The position numbers and the translations under genes are program-made. From the NCBI GenBank assembly GCA_013400115.1, contig VXBP01010394.1, positions 1,426,001 to 1,490,000 on the forward strand: a DNA stretch of 64,000 bases. Reading direction: 5' to 3'. Below the pieces are notes generated by a model. The model was given only the letters and a program-made list of their open reading frames with translations, was not told the origin of the DNA and searched no databases. The first letter of the stretch is position 1. Every line of letters begins with the position of its first letter. Shown piece after piece: positions 12,346 to 24,052 of the stretch. The stretch is from Rhinopomastus cyanomelas. Lineage: Eukaryota > Chordata > Aves > Bucerotiformes > Rhinopomastidae.

Positions 12346-12845
12346 CACAGGAGTATCTATTTCAAGGAAGTAACCACACAGTGACATGGGAGAAACATCT
12401 GACTACCATGCATTCTCTGAGCTACAACAGAGGAGGAGCAGCAAGACAGAGAATTCTAATGTGCTGGTATTACCATCTTTGGTAATTCAGTCAGTGTGGA
12501 GCATGTTTGACATTAAAATAAGGGAGTTTATTTCACCCCTTAAATATTGCCAGAAGCTGTTCTTAATTTGCCAAATGAAGAGGAAGGTGTTGAAATGGCA
12601 CTAGTATTTTCTGATACTTTCCAATCCCTTTAGCCTTCCCCCTGCCCACACTTCTACAACCAGCCCATCCACCTTGTAAGAATTACAGCCTGTCTTTGAA
12701 ATGGCTCAAATGGAAGTGCTGAGCAGGTAGAGAGCTACTCGCTGTAAGCCTGAATGGCTCTGAACAATTCAAAGGCATCAACAAGTTTGCAGTTCTGGAA
12801 GAAGAAGAGGAGAAAAAAAAATGGAGAGTCTTTGTAGGTAATACC

Positions 12846-13283
12846 TGCTCAGCGGAAAGCAGAGAAAATGTGAAGATTTGTAGAGGCACAGAACACCACT
12901 GCACACTGAAAGAGGGGGCATTTCTCCTTAGAGGAATTGGTGTCTGCAGATGAGCAGCTAGATGTACAGAGCCGAACCTCATGACAACTCAGTAGAATAC
13001 CTCCTGTTTGTTGTGGTGCGTAACCACACACAGGACACACTGGACTTACAGACCCAAACCCCATTTTCCCTGACTGTGTCTTCTCTATCAGAAATATTTC
13101 AAAAAGAATTATGAGTAACATGGCTGCTGAGTTAATATTAAAGTGGACCAGTGCCACTTCTAAGCACATAAGCTTTTGCTCCTTTGGGAGATCAAGAGTA
13201 GAATTCACTCTTCGCTGAGAACTGTTGAGTTCAAATTGTCCAGTCGTCAGGAAACATCTTGTGGGTTCAAAATTAGGTGTCAC
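12846..13283 (-). other. open frame of unknown nature (about 144 codons)
   Basis: A minus-strand frame runs from a GTG near 13,283 to a TGA at the left edge with no ATG near its start. The translation includes a Cys-Pro-Val-Cys pair (PVCPVCGYAPQQ) and many Ser and Cys residues late on. A donor-like GTAAGTCC sits inside it (GGGTCT|GTAAGTCC). It may be a pseudo-exon or chance. No family recognised and no repeat homology visible. Confidence 0.15.
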
Positions 13284-13617
13284 TGTTAAAGAGCAGTGGG
13301 AGGTACAATTTGCACTGGAGTTATTGCACTAGGAGTATTTACGTGACAAATGTTAAACTAAATAGATGAATACCAGTTCTTTCGTGAGCCAAAACCAGGT
13401 CTCTTACTTTCTTCTGGCCTGTCCAATTACTGGAGTCATACAGGTTTCTCACATTTTAGACTCCAGTTCTTGAACACTAAAATGAGCATTCTCACTGATC
13501 CTGTAACATAAACGGAAAATACAGTTGTAAACTAGTCACAGAATGACAGAATCATTAGAGATTGAAAGGGACCTTGAAAGATCATCTAGTCCAATCCCCC
13601 TGACACAGCAGGATCAC

Positions 13618-15394
13618 CTAGACCAAGTCACACAGGAACACATCCAGGCAGGTTTTAAAAGTCGCCAGTGAAGAAGACTCCACAACTCCCCTGGGCAGCC
13701 TGTTCCAGTGCCCTGTCACACTCAGTGTGAAGAAGTTCCTTCTCACATTCATATGGAACCCTGTATGTTCCAGCTGACACCCATTGCCCATCATCCTATC
13801 ACTAGATGACATTGAGAAGAACCTGGCTCCATCCTCCTGACACCCACCCTTCACATTTTTATAGACATTAATGTGGTCACCCCTCAGTCTCCTGCAATCA
13901 AAGGAGACCCAGCTCCCTCAGCCTCTTCACATAAGGAAGGTGTTCTACTTCCTTCATCATCCTCGTTGCTCTGTGCTGGACTCTCTCCAGCAGTTCCATG
14001 TCCTTCTTGAACTGAGGGGCCCAGAACTGGACACAATACTCGAGACGCAGTCTCACCAGTGCAGAGTAGAGGGGGAGAAGAACCTCTCTTGATCTGCTAA
14101 CCACCGGGATGCTGTTGGCCCTTTTGGCCACAAAAGCACACTGCTGGCTCATGGTCATCCTGCTGTCCACCAGGACCCCAGGTCCCTTTCCCCTACACTG
14201 CTCTCCAACAGCTCAGTCCACAGCCTATACTGGTACCTGGCATTGGTCTTGCCCAGATGCAAAACCCTACACTTACCCTTGTTATATTTCATTACATTTC
14301 TCTCTGCCCAGCTCTCCAGCCTGTGCAGGTCTTCCTGAATGGCAGCACAGTCTGTAGTCACACCACTCAGCAAACTCCTTGACAGTGCACCCTAATCCCT
14401 CATCCAAGTCATCAATGAATAGATTGAATAGTAGTGGTCCCAGTACCAAACCCTGGGGCACTCCACTAGATGCAAGCCTCCAAGTAGTATCTGTCCCATT
14501 GACCACTGCTCTCTGGCTTCTATCCTGCAGCCAGATTACCATCCACCTCACTAGCCAATCATCTAGACCACACTGCCTCAGTTTGACTGTGAGGATGCTG
14601 TGGGAGACTTTGTCAGATGCCTTACTAAAGTCAAGATAGACCACATCCACTGCTCTGCCATCATCTATCCACCTGGTTATGCCCTCATCAAAGGCTATCA
14701 GGTTGGTCAAGCACAACTTTCCCTTTGTAAAGCCATGCTGACTGTCCCTAATGACCCTCCTGTCCTTGATGTGCCCGGAGACAGCCTCTAGGACAAATTG
14801 TTCCATCACCTTTCCTGGGATGGAGGTGAGGCTGACCGCTCTACAGTTACCCGGGTCATCTTTCTTACGCTTTTTGAAGATTTGAGTGACATTTGCTATC
14901 CTCCAGTCCCTAGCACCTCTTCTGATCCCCATGACTTAGCAAAGATGATGGAGAACGGACTAGCAACGACTTCAGCTGTCTCCCTTCGTACGCGCGAGTG
15001 CATCCCATCCAGGGCCATGGATTTGTGTACATCAAGTTTGCTCACCTTATCCCTAACCCAGTCCTCATCAACCAGGGCAAAGTCCTCTTTTGTCCCAACT
15101 TCCTCTGGGCCCTCAGCAGTCTGGGCCCCCAGAAGTATAGACAGAGGCAAAGAAGGTGTTGAGTATCTCTGCTTTCTCTGTATCCTCTGTCTCCAGGGCA
15201 CCCACCTCATACAGCAGGGGACCTACATTGCCTCTAGTTTTAGTTTTACGTGCAATGAAGTTAAAGAAGCCCTTTTTGTTGCTCTTGACCTTTCTTGCAA
15301 GGTTTACGTCCAGGGAGGCCTTGGCTTTCCTAGTTGCATCGCTGCATTCTCTCACTAGAGCCTTATAATCACCCCAAGTGACTCTTCCTTCCAT
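13618..15394 (-). pseudogene. CR1 ORF2 reverse transcriptase region (element A), broken
   Basis: Several overlapping minus-strand frames together cover the RT of a CR1-clade LINE. At 14,282-14,932 the RT block A is read as VYLDFSKASDKV (catalytic Asp retained, the usual Phe replaced by Ser) and block B as SGVPQGLVLGPLLFN. The next block should read FADD-T-K-L-G. Instead it reads KEFAEWCDYRLC because 14 nt are missing and the frame shifts. The C-terminal pieces at 13,898-14,170 (LEYCVQFWAPQFKKDMEL) and 13,618-13,854 are in other frames. The protein cannot be catalytic. Confidence 0.93.
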
Positions 15395-15524
15395 GTCTTT
15401 CTTCTTCCTCTTGAGTTTGCCCAGCAGCTCCCTGTTTAACCATGCAGGTTTGTGGCTTCCTTCCTTGACTTCCTACCTGTTGGAATGCTCTGATCTTGGG
15501 CTTCAAGGAAGTGGTCTTTGAATA

Positions 15525-16220
15525 TTAACCAGCTACCCTGAGCCCCTTTACCTGCCCTGTCCTATCGGATTTCCCCTGGCAATTGCTTGGAAGGGCCGAA
15601 GTTGGCCCTCCTGAAGTCCAGGGTTGTGATTCTGCTAGTATTCTGTTCCTACCACATGAGATCCTGAACTCCACCATTTTATGATCACTGCAACCGAGGC
15701 TGCCCTCAACCTTCACTGCTTCAACCAGATCCTCCTCGTTAGTAAGTACAAGATCCAGCAGTGCTCCTCTCCTAGTGGGCTCCTCCACTGTTTGCATCCG
15801 GAAATTGTCACCAATGCACTGGAGGAACCTCCTGGACTATGGATGGCAGCCTGAGTAGGTCGTCCAGCAAATATCAGGGTAGTTAAAAACCCCCAAGAGA
15901 ACCAGGGCCTGTAGCTATGAGGCTGCTGTCAGCTGCCTGTAGAAGACCTCATAAACTTCCTTATTCTGATCTGGTGGCCTGTAATAGACACCCACAACAG
16001 TGTCACCCATGCCAACCTTCCCCTTAATCCGCACCCACAAACTCTCAACTCTCTCTTCATCTCCCCTTGGACAGAACTCAATACATTCCAGTTTCTCTCT
16101 CACGTGAGGAGCAGCTCCACCACCCCGCCTTGCTGACCTGTCCCTGCTGAGAAGGAGATAGCCGTCCATGACCACATTCCAGTCATGCGAGATGTCCCAC
16201 CAGGTCTTTGTAATTGCCAC
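15525..16220 (-). pseudogene. CR1 ORF2 endonuclease region (element A), broken
   Basis: Two minus-strand frames (15,915-16,220 and 15,525-15,797) cover an APE-type LINE endonuclease. Visible landmarks are ITKTWWDISHDWNVVMDG near the N-terminus, then RRGGGAA, VGVYYRPPDQ, and later DLVLTNEEDLV and LGCSDHKMVEF. The last carries the catalytic S-D-H, so the core residues are still readable, but a frameshift or stop splits the domain between the two frames. In CR1 this enzyme nicks target DNA for target-primed reverse transcription. Element B lacks this region. Confidence 0.9.
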
Positions 16221-16557
16221 CAGATCATAATCACCTGACTAGACACAGATTTTTACTACCTCCTTCTTATTTCCCATGATGTGTGCTTTGGTGTACAGGC
16301 ATTTCAGGGAGCGAGGTGAGCATTCCGATTTCACCCTAGGAGAGCGAGATGCCCCCTGGTTTTCATCAAGACCAGAGCTCTCTCTCACTGGTGTGCACCC
16401 ATAAATTTTCTCACCCCTCCTCGAATCTAATTTAAAGTCCTCTGAATGAGCCCTGCCAACTCCTGCCCCAGAACCCTTTCTCCCCTCTGAGATAAACCTG
16501 TGCCATGTGGACCTGCAAGATTTGGTATCTTATAAAACCAGTCACTATCAAAGAACC

Positions 16558-17448
16558 CTAAGCCCTGCCTATAACATCAGTCTTATAGACAGTCATTCTA
16601 TTCCAGCCTGTGTCCTCACCCCAAAACGGAAGTAATGAACAGAATACAATTTGTACCCCAGACTCTCTCACCAAACATCCTAATGCCTTAAGGTCTTTCT
16701 TCATTCCCCTCAAGCTATGAAATACAGCTTCCTCCCCACTTGTCTGGAAGATCAGCAGTAGGTTATAGCCAGCTGGTCTCACGAGGTTAGGTAGCATCCT
16801 AGTGATATCCCTGAATTGGGTTCCAGGTAGACCGCAGACTTCCCTGTGATGAGGGTCAGCTTTGCATATTGGGCCCTCAGTCCCTTTCAGGAGCGAGTCT
16901 CCAATAACTGGGACCTTTGTCTTTGTCATATTACTGGAAGTCTTTCTGGATTTATACGACCTTGCTAGGACCTCCGGTATGGGTTCTCTGTCCTCTATAT
17001 CCTTATTAGACTGGCTGTCTTCCAATAGGGGCTTATATCTATTAGTCAGTGGCAACTGGGGAGGTGAGGCAGGCAAGGGTGGTACTCACCTTCTGCCATG
17101 ACCCTGCACTTGCCTGCACTCACCCCTTCTACTTGGGCTTCTGTCCTCCATCTGAGAGCTATAGGATATAGACCTCCACTGAATCTAGCTCTTATTTGGC
17201 TGTTGTCCAGACTTCCGAGCCTGGCTCCACCAGTCTACCTTTATTTCAGCCTCTCTAATTCTCCTGAGCCTTTCTAGTTCAGCTTGCAGTTTTTCAACCT
17301 CATCTTGTAACTGTGCCGCCCAGTCAAGCAGAGAATCTGCCTGCTCACACCGTACGCAGCCAGGAAAATGGAAGAGAGTGCTACATTCCTGGCAGCCAGT
17401 CAACCGCATGTCCTGATCTTGTTGGGGGACCTTTTTTTGGGTTCCCAC
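16558..17448 (-). pseudogene. CR1 ORF1 (Cys-pair coiled-coil protein with GDSL esterase), broken
   Basis: The N-terminal frame (17,185-17,448) shows two Cys pairs (CQECSTLFHFPGCVRC) followed by a Leu/Glu heptad segment (LQDEVEKLQAELERLRRI), that is, a zinc-knuckle-like motif plus coiled coil. A stop or frame change separates it from the second frame (16,558-17,076). That frame contains the GDS(L) esterase/SGNH-hydrolase nucleophile motif VPVIGDSLLKGTEG and the rest of the fold. Vertebrate CR1 ORF1 proteins carry this esterase domain and act as the RNP protein of the element. The reading is interrupted, so it is not functional as it stands. Confidence 0.88.
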
Positions 17449-17449
17449 A

Positions 17450-20400
17450 TCATTGTAAAGGATTTAGTAGCAATTTTGCATAATAGTGAAATAAATTCAG
17501 TGAGTACAGGATTCATAGCCTGACTCCAAAGCAGTATGAAGTTAATAGTCTGCTGCAACAGGAACTGTGTGAGAAGGTGCAAATAGATCATCTATTGGAA
17601 GGAACATCTAAAAATGCAAAGAATGACTGGGGAAAGAACAGGGAGAACCAACAGACAGTAAAATCTCTGATGTACACTATATAAAATAGGGCACACAATC
17701 TGTGAACGTGTACATTGCAGGCGATTCACCTCTACCCCCATGTGAGAGGCCAGTGCAGACTTCACCAGCAGCACTTGCTCCTTTTAAATAAGGCCACTCT
17801 GGAAACTGGGGGAGCAACTGGAGTGGGGAAAGCTCAATTTGATACCTAAAAATGCTATAAAGTATCAGTGAATCTTTAACTTCCATAGGCTTGCATTTGG
17901 CACTAGAAAAGAAAACAGACCAGTATTATTTTTTCTTCATTTTCTTGACACGCAGGAATTAACAAGACAAAGAAAAATACTCAGAAACAACAATCCAAGA
18001 CCAAATTACCAGGATTGGAGTAACTTTTCCAATGGATAGCACAAGTCATGTGTTATTGTGTTTCTAATAAAATAATGAAATAATACAGAGTGTGTGACTG
18101 TTGTTTATTTTAAATAATCTCTTGGTTAAGCAATTTTCATTTTTATTTCCTCAGCTTTAGTTTAGCCCCATCTTTCACCAGTCATTTTTATGTTCTGTGC
18201 CATCTTCAGACTTCTTTTAATGCCAAATATCTTCCCTGAAAAGAAGTCCCCTACAAGCAGACAAAAGAACTAACTTCTTTTATTTGTTGTCTCGCAAAAT
18301 CCAACAACCCCATTTGAGATCAGGGCCCCATTTTTGCAACCGACTCAACAAGATGGCACAGCTCTTTCTCTGTGAAGGTCATGGTTTAAGTACCCGATTT
18401 CCTGAATACTGAATGAAGGACAGATGATGAACTTAGCTGTTATCAGGTACTTTGTGTGACGAAAGGTGCGAGATAAAGAACAAGTTTTCATGCCTGATCT
18501 CCTTTCATTATCTGTTGTGTTAAACTGCACTGAGCGGTCCATGAGATGCCCAATATTTAATGCATTGGCTATAACAGCACTGGGCGACAGATTTATAAAG
18601 TGATGCAGTATACACAGTTTATTTGCTGTAAATATGTATAATGCAAAGAAACATGTTCATTTATCACTTCTGCCAGTAAGAACTTCTGCAGTGCAAACAG
18701 AAATGAAGGCAGCCATGGAAGAATGGGAAGTTAGAGCAAGAATTACATTTGCAGGGATGTATAATCTGGAACATTTGGTTTAAGGCTGAGTAAATAATGT
18801 ATTAGAGCAATTGTTAACGAAATACCAAGATTCTAAAAAATGTCCTTTTGAACTGCAGGTAAACAGGAAAGACAACAACAAAACATATTAACTGTAAGGT
18901 TTACTATGTCTAGATGTTTTATGAAGTTTAAAGTGCTGGAAAAAGTACGAGGAGAGAAGCCAAATAACCCACAGAGTAAAGAGGACTCAACTGGGTTCAT
19001 TCAGTGGGTGTTTTCTGTACTGTTTTCTTACTTTTATTTCTTTATCTCATTTTAAAAAGTGAAATAACGTTTGCTTTATAGAATATGCCAAATGAATGAA
19101 GTAAATTTCCTCTTAGTTTTAATGTCCCATCTTTGTTGTTTCCCAGTATTTCCAAACAATTTATTTTAGCATGCTCATTGAAGACATCATTCTAAGTATC
19201 CAAAGGAACTTGTAATTGATGATCAATACACTACTACAGGAGGGCAGACTAAGCCTACTCCATTTTTACCTCTCTCTCTTTCAAAGACATATAGGTATAC
19301 TTCAGTTATTTAAAATCTTGGTGTTCCCACATTATCTGGTCACACCGATATTTACAGAACTAACATTTGTGAAACTGTGTTTATATGTTCTCTGATTCTC
19401 CTGCCCCACTAGTGTTAGAAAAGTTTGGGGGATCCTTTATACGTCTCATGTCATAAGCGATTCTCCGGGTAATTTCTGATCTCAGGAAAAAGGTGCAAGC
19501 AGAGACTGTCAGACTCTCAGTGCCAGTGTAGAAATGAGATATACATTTACTTTAAAACAAAATCCTTAAAATTCTTCCACTGTTTCCTTAGGAATGTGAA
19601 ATGTAGCTTTCTGGCACCAAGGTTACTTTTTCTTTTTAATTACCACTATTGAAACAGTTAACTGAAATAGAAACTCTCAACTAGAAATGTATTAAATAGA
19701 AAAACATGTACAAAATAAATATATAAAATCAAATGCATTTTTTACATTGCTAATAAGATTCTGCAAATGGAATTCACTCATCATCGAGTTCATCATACAC
19801 AATTTATCATAGGCATGCTGCAGTCTCTCAGGTCTGATGACCTGCTTCGCTTACAGAAAGAGTAAAAACTGACTTTGCCAACATTCCAAATAAATATAAT
19901 TAAGAATATACCCCTGTTATGTAAGAAGGCAATTTATACTAATTCATAAATGTGCTCATATTCAAACTTCAACACCAGCCTCGCAATGGGTCACAAAGAG
20001 CTTGGTGTCTGGCCATGACACACATTGTTACAACCAGCATAATTAAGCTTGTCTCTCACAATTAATCACCATGACTGGTAACAAATAGTGTATTTATCTT
20101 CATTATCTTCCTACATGTAAGTCTTTCCTCTACGCTTTACAGCAGAAGCTGGGCCCACATTTGGCTACGGATGGCTGGAAATTTGGCCATGACACAGGCG
20201 CAAGCTGCCCCTCACACCAGTTACTTGGGAAGTGAGTGTCTCAGTCAGCAGAGCGTGGCTCAGGAATGCGCCTTGGCATTGAGTGGGTCTGCACAACTGG
20301 CAGAAAACTAGCCAGCGAGAACATATGCAGTAAACCAGAGCCCAGCCACTTGGGCAAGGGCCACTGTTCTTAAGGGTAACTCTACACTGCAGCCATATGA

Positions 20401-20469
20401 AAGCAGAGTATCTTTATGATATTGTATTTTCAGTGTCCTCATATATTTTAATTAAAGACAAACAGAATT
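17450..20469. other. AT-rich single-copy DNA, no element recognised
   Basis: This lies immediately beyond the truncated 5' end of element A. Open frames here are short and compositionally driven. I see no repeat termini, RNA gene or exon-like segment worth calling. Confidence 0.5.
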
Positions 20470-20958
20470 ATGGACAGTACAAATTCTTTTTTCTCAAAAG
20501 AGAAACCAAAAAGAGGAAGCCAGGCTAATTTATTTGCTTTTGTTTGCATCTTTTTTTCTATGATTATTTTAACAAATGAGTTTACTAGCGGAATGTTTGG
20601 TAAAATAATGAAGCAAATATTGTTAAATATTATGATTATTCATAGCAGAACCTATAAGTTATGTTTCTCCAAATGGAAAAGAGAAATGTGTTGTACGACC
20701 TACATACCCATTCAGAAAAAGTTTGAATATTCAAAAAAGCTCTGCTTATGAATGAATTACAGACAAAAAATTATGCATAGATATTATTCAGCAAACAGTT
20801 TGAACATATACATCAGAAAAAGTAGTTTGTTTGGAAAACTTGCAAACACAAAATGGAGCAAAGAAATTATTCATTATGAATTATTTGCACAGCATCTGTC
20901 TTACTTTCTCATGTTAATTGCCTCTGCTAAACCACATTTTCTCCCCCTCAGTATGTGA
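20470..20958 (+). other. long AT-rich frame with a single TGA
   Basis: One plus-strand frame runs 163 codons through sequence of roughly one third GC with only one stop, a TGA at 20,749-20,751 followed directly by ATG. The translation is Lys, Ile, Phe and Ser rich with a hydrophobic stretch (about residues 21-40: LFAFVCIFFSMIILTNEF). No motif or family recognised. In such AT-rich DNA stops should be frequent, so the open length is mildly surprising, but a chance occurrence in 64 kb is not excluded. Confidence 0.15.
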
Positions 20959-22904
20959 ATTTAAATGTTTTTGCATATTCTCTGAATACCCAGTAAATGC
21001 AAGTTTCATTACCTTACTGCTTATATCGTTTTTGTCAGCCTAATTATACTAGAGTTTATATAATTTTAAAATTTGACCTACCAGCTTTCTGTAGTTTGCA
21101 ACCTCTTACTCTCAATTTTTAGTATTGCCTAGCACAAAAAAAAATTAAAATACAGAAGATAAAAACCAGACACATTAACTGCATTTGGAATGATCTTGGA
21201 AGGTATATGTTAATTCCCACTGTACTTACATATATTGAGGAAAGCTAGGGTTTGTTTTTAATCACAGTACTTTTACTGTAGTTATTATAAATCTAGGACA
21301 CGACCCACAATCAATTTGAGTTACACAGAGAATTTTACTGATTTCTGAGAGCCTGTGCCGGACCTTCTCCTACAATACCTGGGCAGCATCTCACTATATT
21401 CTTTTGTGCTTCCTAGGAGGTGCCTCTCTAGTTATATGCAATTATTCTTTTTCTAAATCCAAGCTTAATCACCAGGCTGTTTGATTTCACCTTAAAATGT
21501 ACCTTTTTTTCCCCACTGAACGTTCGGACTTTTTGACTTTGACTCTCATTGTCTCTCCAAAGACCACCACTGTGAGAAGGAAAAGTGGACGCTGTAGTAT
21601 ACCTCTTCTTTGCAGTAACTTCATGCCACCAACATAAATAACTGTCTTCTCAAAAACTGTGCTGGTCTTAGAAACTAAATGCAGGTTCAATCCTTGAGGC
21701 TGTTAAAAGAAATGCCCCCCTCAGCAACATGTGTCCCACTGGGTCATCAAGAATGTCACCTAAGTAAAGCCTCAGCATCAGTTCAACATTACCAGCCCAT
21801 ATACGTCATTTAAAAGACCGATGTGCAGAATGCACTCTGGTTATAGTGCTATATTTAGAAGCCAAGCTCTTTGAGTAGTACAAAGATACACTTTTCTAAA
21901 GGCATAAAACCTCCCGTGTAGGATTCCATTTCAATGTACCACAAAATACATAACCCCTGAAATGATTTTGGCTTTTCCTATTTTATACTGAGGTTACAAA
22001 ACGAGTTAACATGGGTAGCACAACCAGGTAAAAGTACATTTATTCATTTATTTGGACCGTGGGCAGAAACCTGGCTGAAGGCTTAGAGCGAGTGTTTTGG
22101 GATAGCCATTAGTACACGGCCAAAGCACAGCAGGAAGATGGTACTGCTTGCACATGTCTCCTGAAGACTCACAATTTCTAGCATCTTAATAGATTACCAC
22201 AGGGGAAGAGGAATGATGACACAGTTTTATGATACAGTAGGTTTTGCAGCGACACAAAATTCCATTTACTCAAGTTCCACAGGTATTTGTGAGTCACAAT
22301 AGAATTTCTCTCTTAAGAATTTCCTATGTGTCATGGAAGTCTCACTACTGTTGCTCCTGGTAAGTCAACTCTCTTCTGTAAGACACCAGGCCTATGCTGT
22401 CAGGTGAGTTCTTAAAAAAATGGAACCACTAAAATTTGGGGCCTTAACTTCAGCAAATGATTTTTTTCATTATTTTTTGTCATATACCTTTAGGCTACAA
22501 AACACATCTATAGGTTTTTCCTCTCTGCAGAACGTGTTGTCCTGTATGCCTGAGCAGTTCAGTGAGCTGAGCCGATTCAAATGAGCCTTGAAATGTTAAA
22601 TACAACTTGTAATATCAAAGGTTCTCATATCAAATAATTTTCTTCCTGGGGATCCTAGGGAGATTAAGGACTCGTGCAGGGACTAAAACATCCACTAATT
22701 ACATGGGATATCTCTTCATTGTCTACTGCATTACCTGTTCATTGAAGGAATGGCTGCAGCACTGACTAATTTGCAAACCAGGTGCAAGGGGCACAGTATT
22801 AGGTCCATATGGCAATAAGTGAATGCTAAAAGCTGACTAGTTGTATGACAGAAGCCTTCAGGTACAACATGGAGGGGCTGTTTTCTTTGTCTCTGGTGCA
22901 GAAA
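20959..22904. other. AT-rich non-coding DNA, no element recognised
   Basis: No recognisable repeats, RNA genes or convincing exons. Confidence 0.5.
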
Positions 22905-23001
22905 CTTATTTTGGGGGCTGATAATGCCGGACAGAGCCAGGGCCGAGTCCCCAAACACTATTTATTGAGGTTTTTGGTGGTCCCTTTAAACAGGGAATCT
23001 T

Positions 23002-23076
23002 GGGGGGGGGGGGGGGGGGGGNNNNNNNNNNNNNNNNNNNNNNNNNNNNNNNNNNNNNNNNNNNNNNNNNNNNNNN
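23002..23076. other. G homopolymer running into an assembly gap
   Basis: Twenty consecutive G (23,002-23,021) lead into 55 N (23,022-23,076). The flanking left sequence (about 22,905-23,001) is unlike its AT-rich surroundings. On the minus strand it reads AATAAA near 22,963 followed by a GC-rich stretch, so it might be a fragment of another repeat such as an LTR end, but I cannot place it. Reading frames drawn across the gap are meaningless. Confidence 0.95.
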
Positions 23077-23230
23077 AGTCTCTCGTGGGAAAAGCTGAGA
23101 AGGAACGTGGTGAGGTTCCAGCCACCGGATCTTTAAATGTGGCAAAACCAAAGGTCACGTTCAGACCACACAGAGAAGTGATAGAGCAGCTGCTTTAGCC
23201 GCCTTTAGCTGCCGGGAAAAAAAAAAAGAA

Positions 23231-24052
23231 ATGGTGTCAACGCAGCAGCAGAGGAAGACCAGGCTACAGTCACCACTGCACATGGATGTGGGAACCCATA
23301 AAGAGGTCTCCCAGCAAGATGAGGCTTTGCAGGTGACAGGCTGCAAGAAATGCAGCCACTTTTCCCAGGCTGCGTATGGTCTGAACAGGTAGATAATCTT
23401 CTTAACCAAGTGACACAGCTGCAAAACGAGGTTGAAGAGCTACAAGCGGAAGTAGAAAGGCCCAGGAGCATTAGAGAGGCTGAAATAGAGGTAGACTGGT
23501 GGAGCCAGGCTCTACAGTCTGGACAACGGCCAAATAAGAGCCAGAATCAAGGGGCTCCTGCATCCTGCACTTCTCAGATGAAGGACAGAAGCCCAAGTAA
23601 GAGGGGTGAGTGCAGGCAAGTGCAAGGCTATGGCAGAAGGCAAGCATCCCCCTTGCCTGCCTCACCTCCCCAGTTCCCACTAAGAAATAGATGTGAACTA
23701 TCTTTCAATAGATAAGAAATAGCACCTGCTGGAAGACAGCCAGTCTAATAAGGATATAGAGGATAAGCAACCTATTTCGGACTTTCTAGCACAGTTGCAT
23801 AAATCGGAAAAGTCTTCCAGTAATATGACAACCTCCTCCACAAAGAAAAAGACAAGAGTCCCAGTTATTGGAGACTTACTCCTGAAAGGAACTGAGGGCC
23901 CAATATGCAGAGCTGACCCTCATCATAGGGAAGTCTGCAGTCCACCTGGAGCCCAGTTCAGGGATATCACTAGGACATTCCCTAACCTGGTGAGATCAGC
24001 TGACTATAACCCACTGCTGATCTTCCAGACATGTTGGGAGGAAGCTGTATAG
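23231..24052 (+). pseudogene. CR1 ORF1 (element B), broken
   Basis: The initiator ATG at 23,231 opens a frame reading MVSTQQQRKTRLQSP and reaches the first Cys pair (TGCKKC). A small deletion relative to A then shifts the frame and a TAG follows. The coiled coil continues in another frame (23,350-23,715; NEVEELQAEVERP). The esterase motif VPVIGDLLLKGTEG lies at about 23,860-23,900; its GDS nucleophile motif has become GDL, so the catalytic Ser is lost. The esterase segment is repeated exactly after 24,361 because of the duplication described separately. Confidence 0.88.

Larger units (their letters stand above)
13537..17449 (-). mobile_element. nearly full-length CR1 LINE, element A
   Basis: The 3' end is at the left (sense tail TTCTGTCATTCTGTG, preceded by the usual CR1 end with CTTGAAAGATC). 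Reading rightward on the complement come ORF2 reverse transcriptase (13.6-15.4 kb), endonuclease (15.5-16.2 kb) and ORF1 (16.56-17.45 kb). It stops at the ATGTGGGAACCC segment near the ORF1 start, so only the 5' UTR and first codons are missing. At 3.9 kb it is far longer than typical 5'-truncated CR1 copies. ORF2 is split by several frameshifts, and the RT catalytic FADD box is removed by a 14-nt deletion with its junction at 14,366/14,367. It lies in opposite orientation to element B, about 5.6 kb away. Confidence 0.95.

Noticed and set aside
14379..15368. Plus-strand frames at 14.4-15.4 kb (up to 186 codons)
   Set aside because: Antisense shadows of CR1 ORF2 in element A.
22845..23198. Frames spanning the gap at 22.85-23.20 kb
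   Set aside because: They cross 55 N and a G homopolymer, so the frame is undefined.
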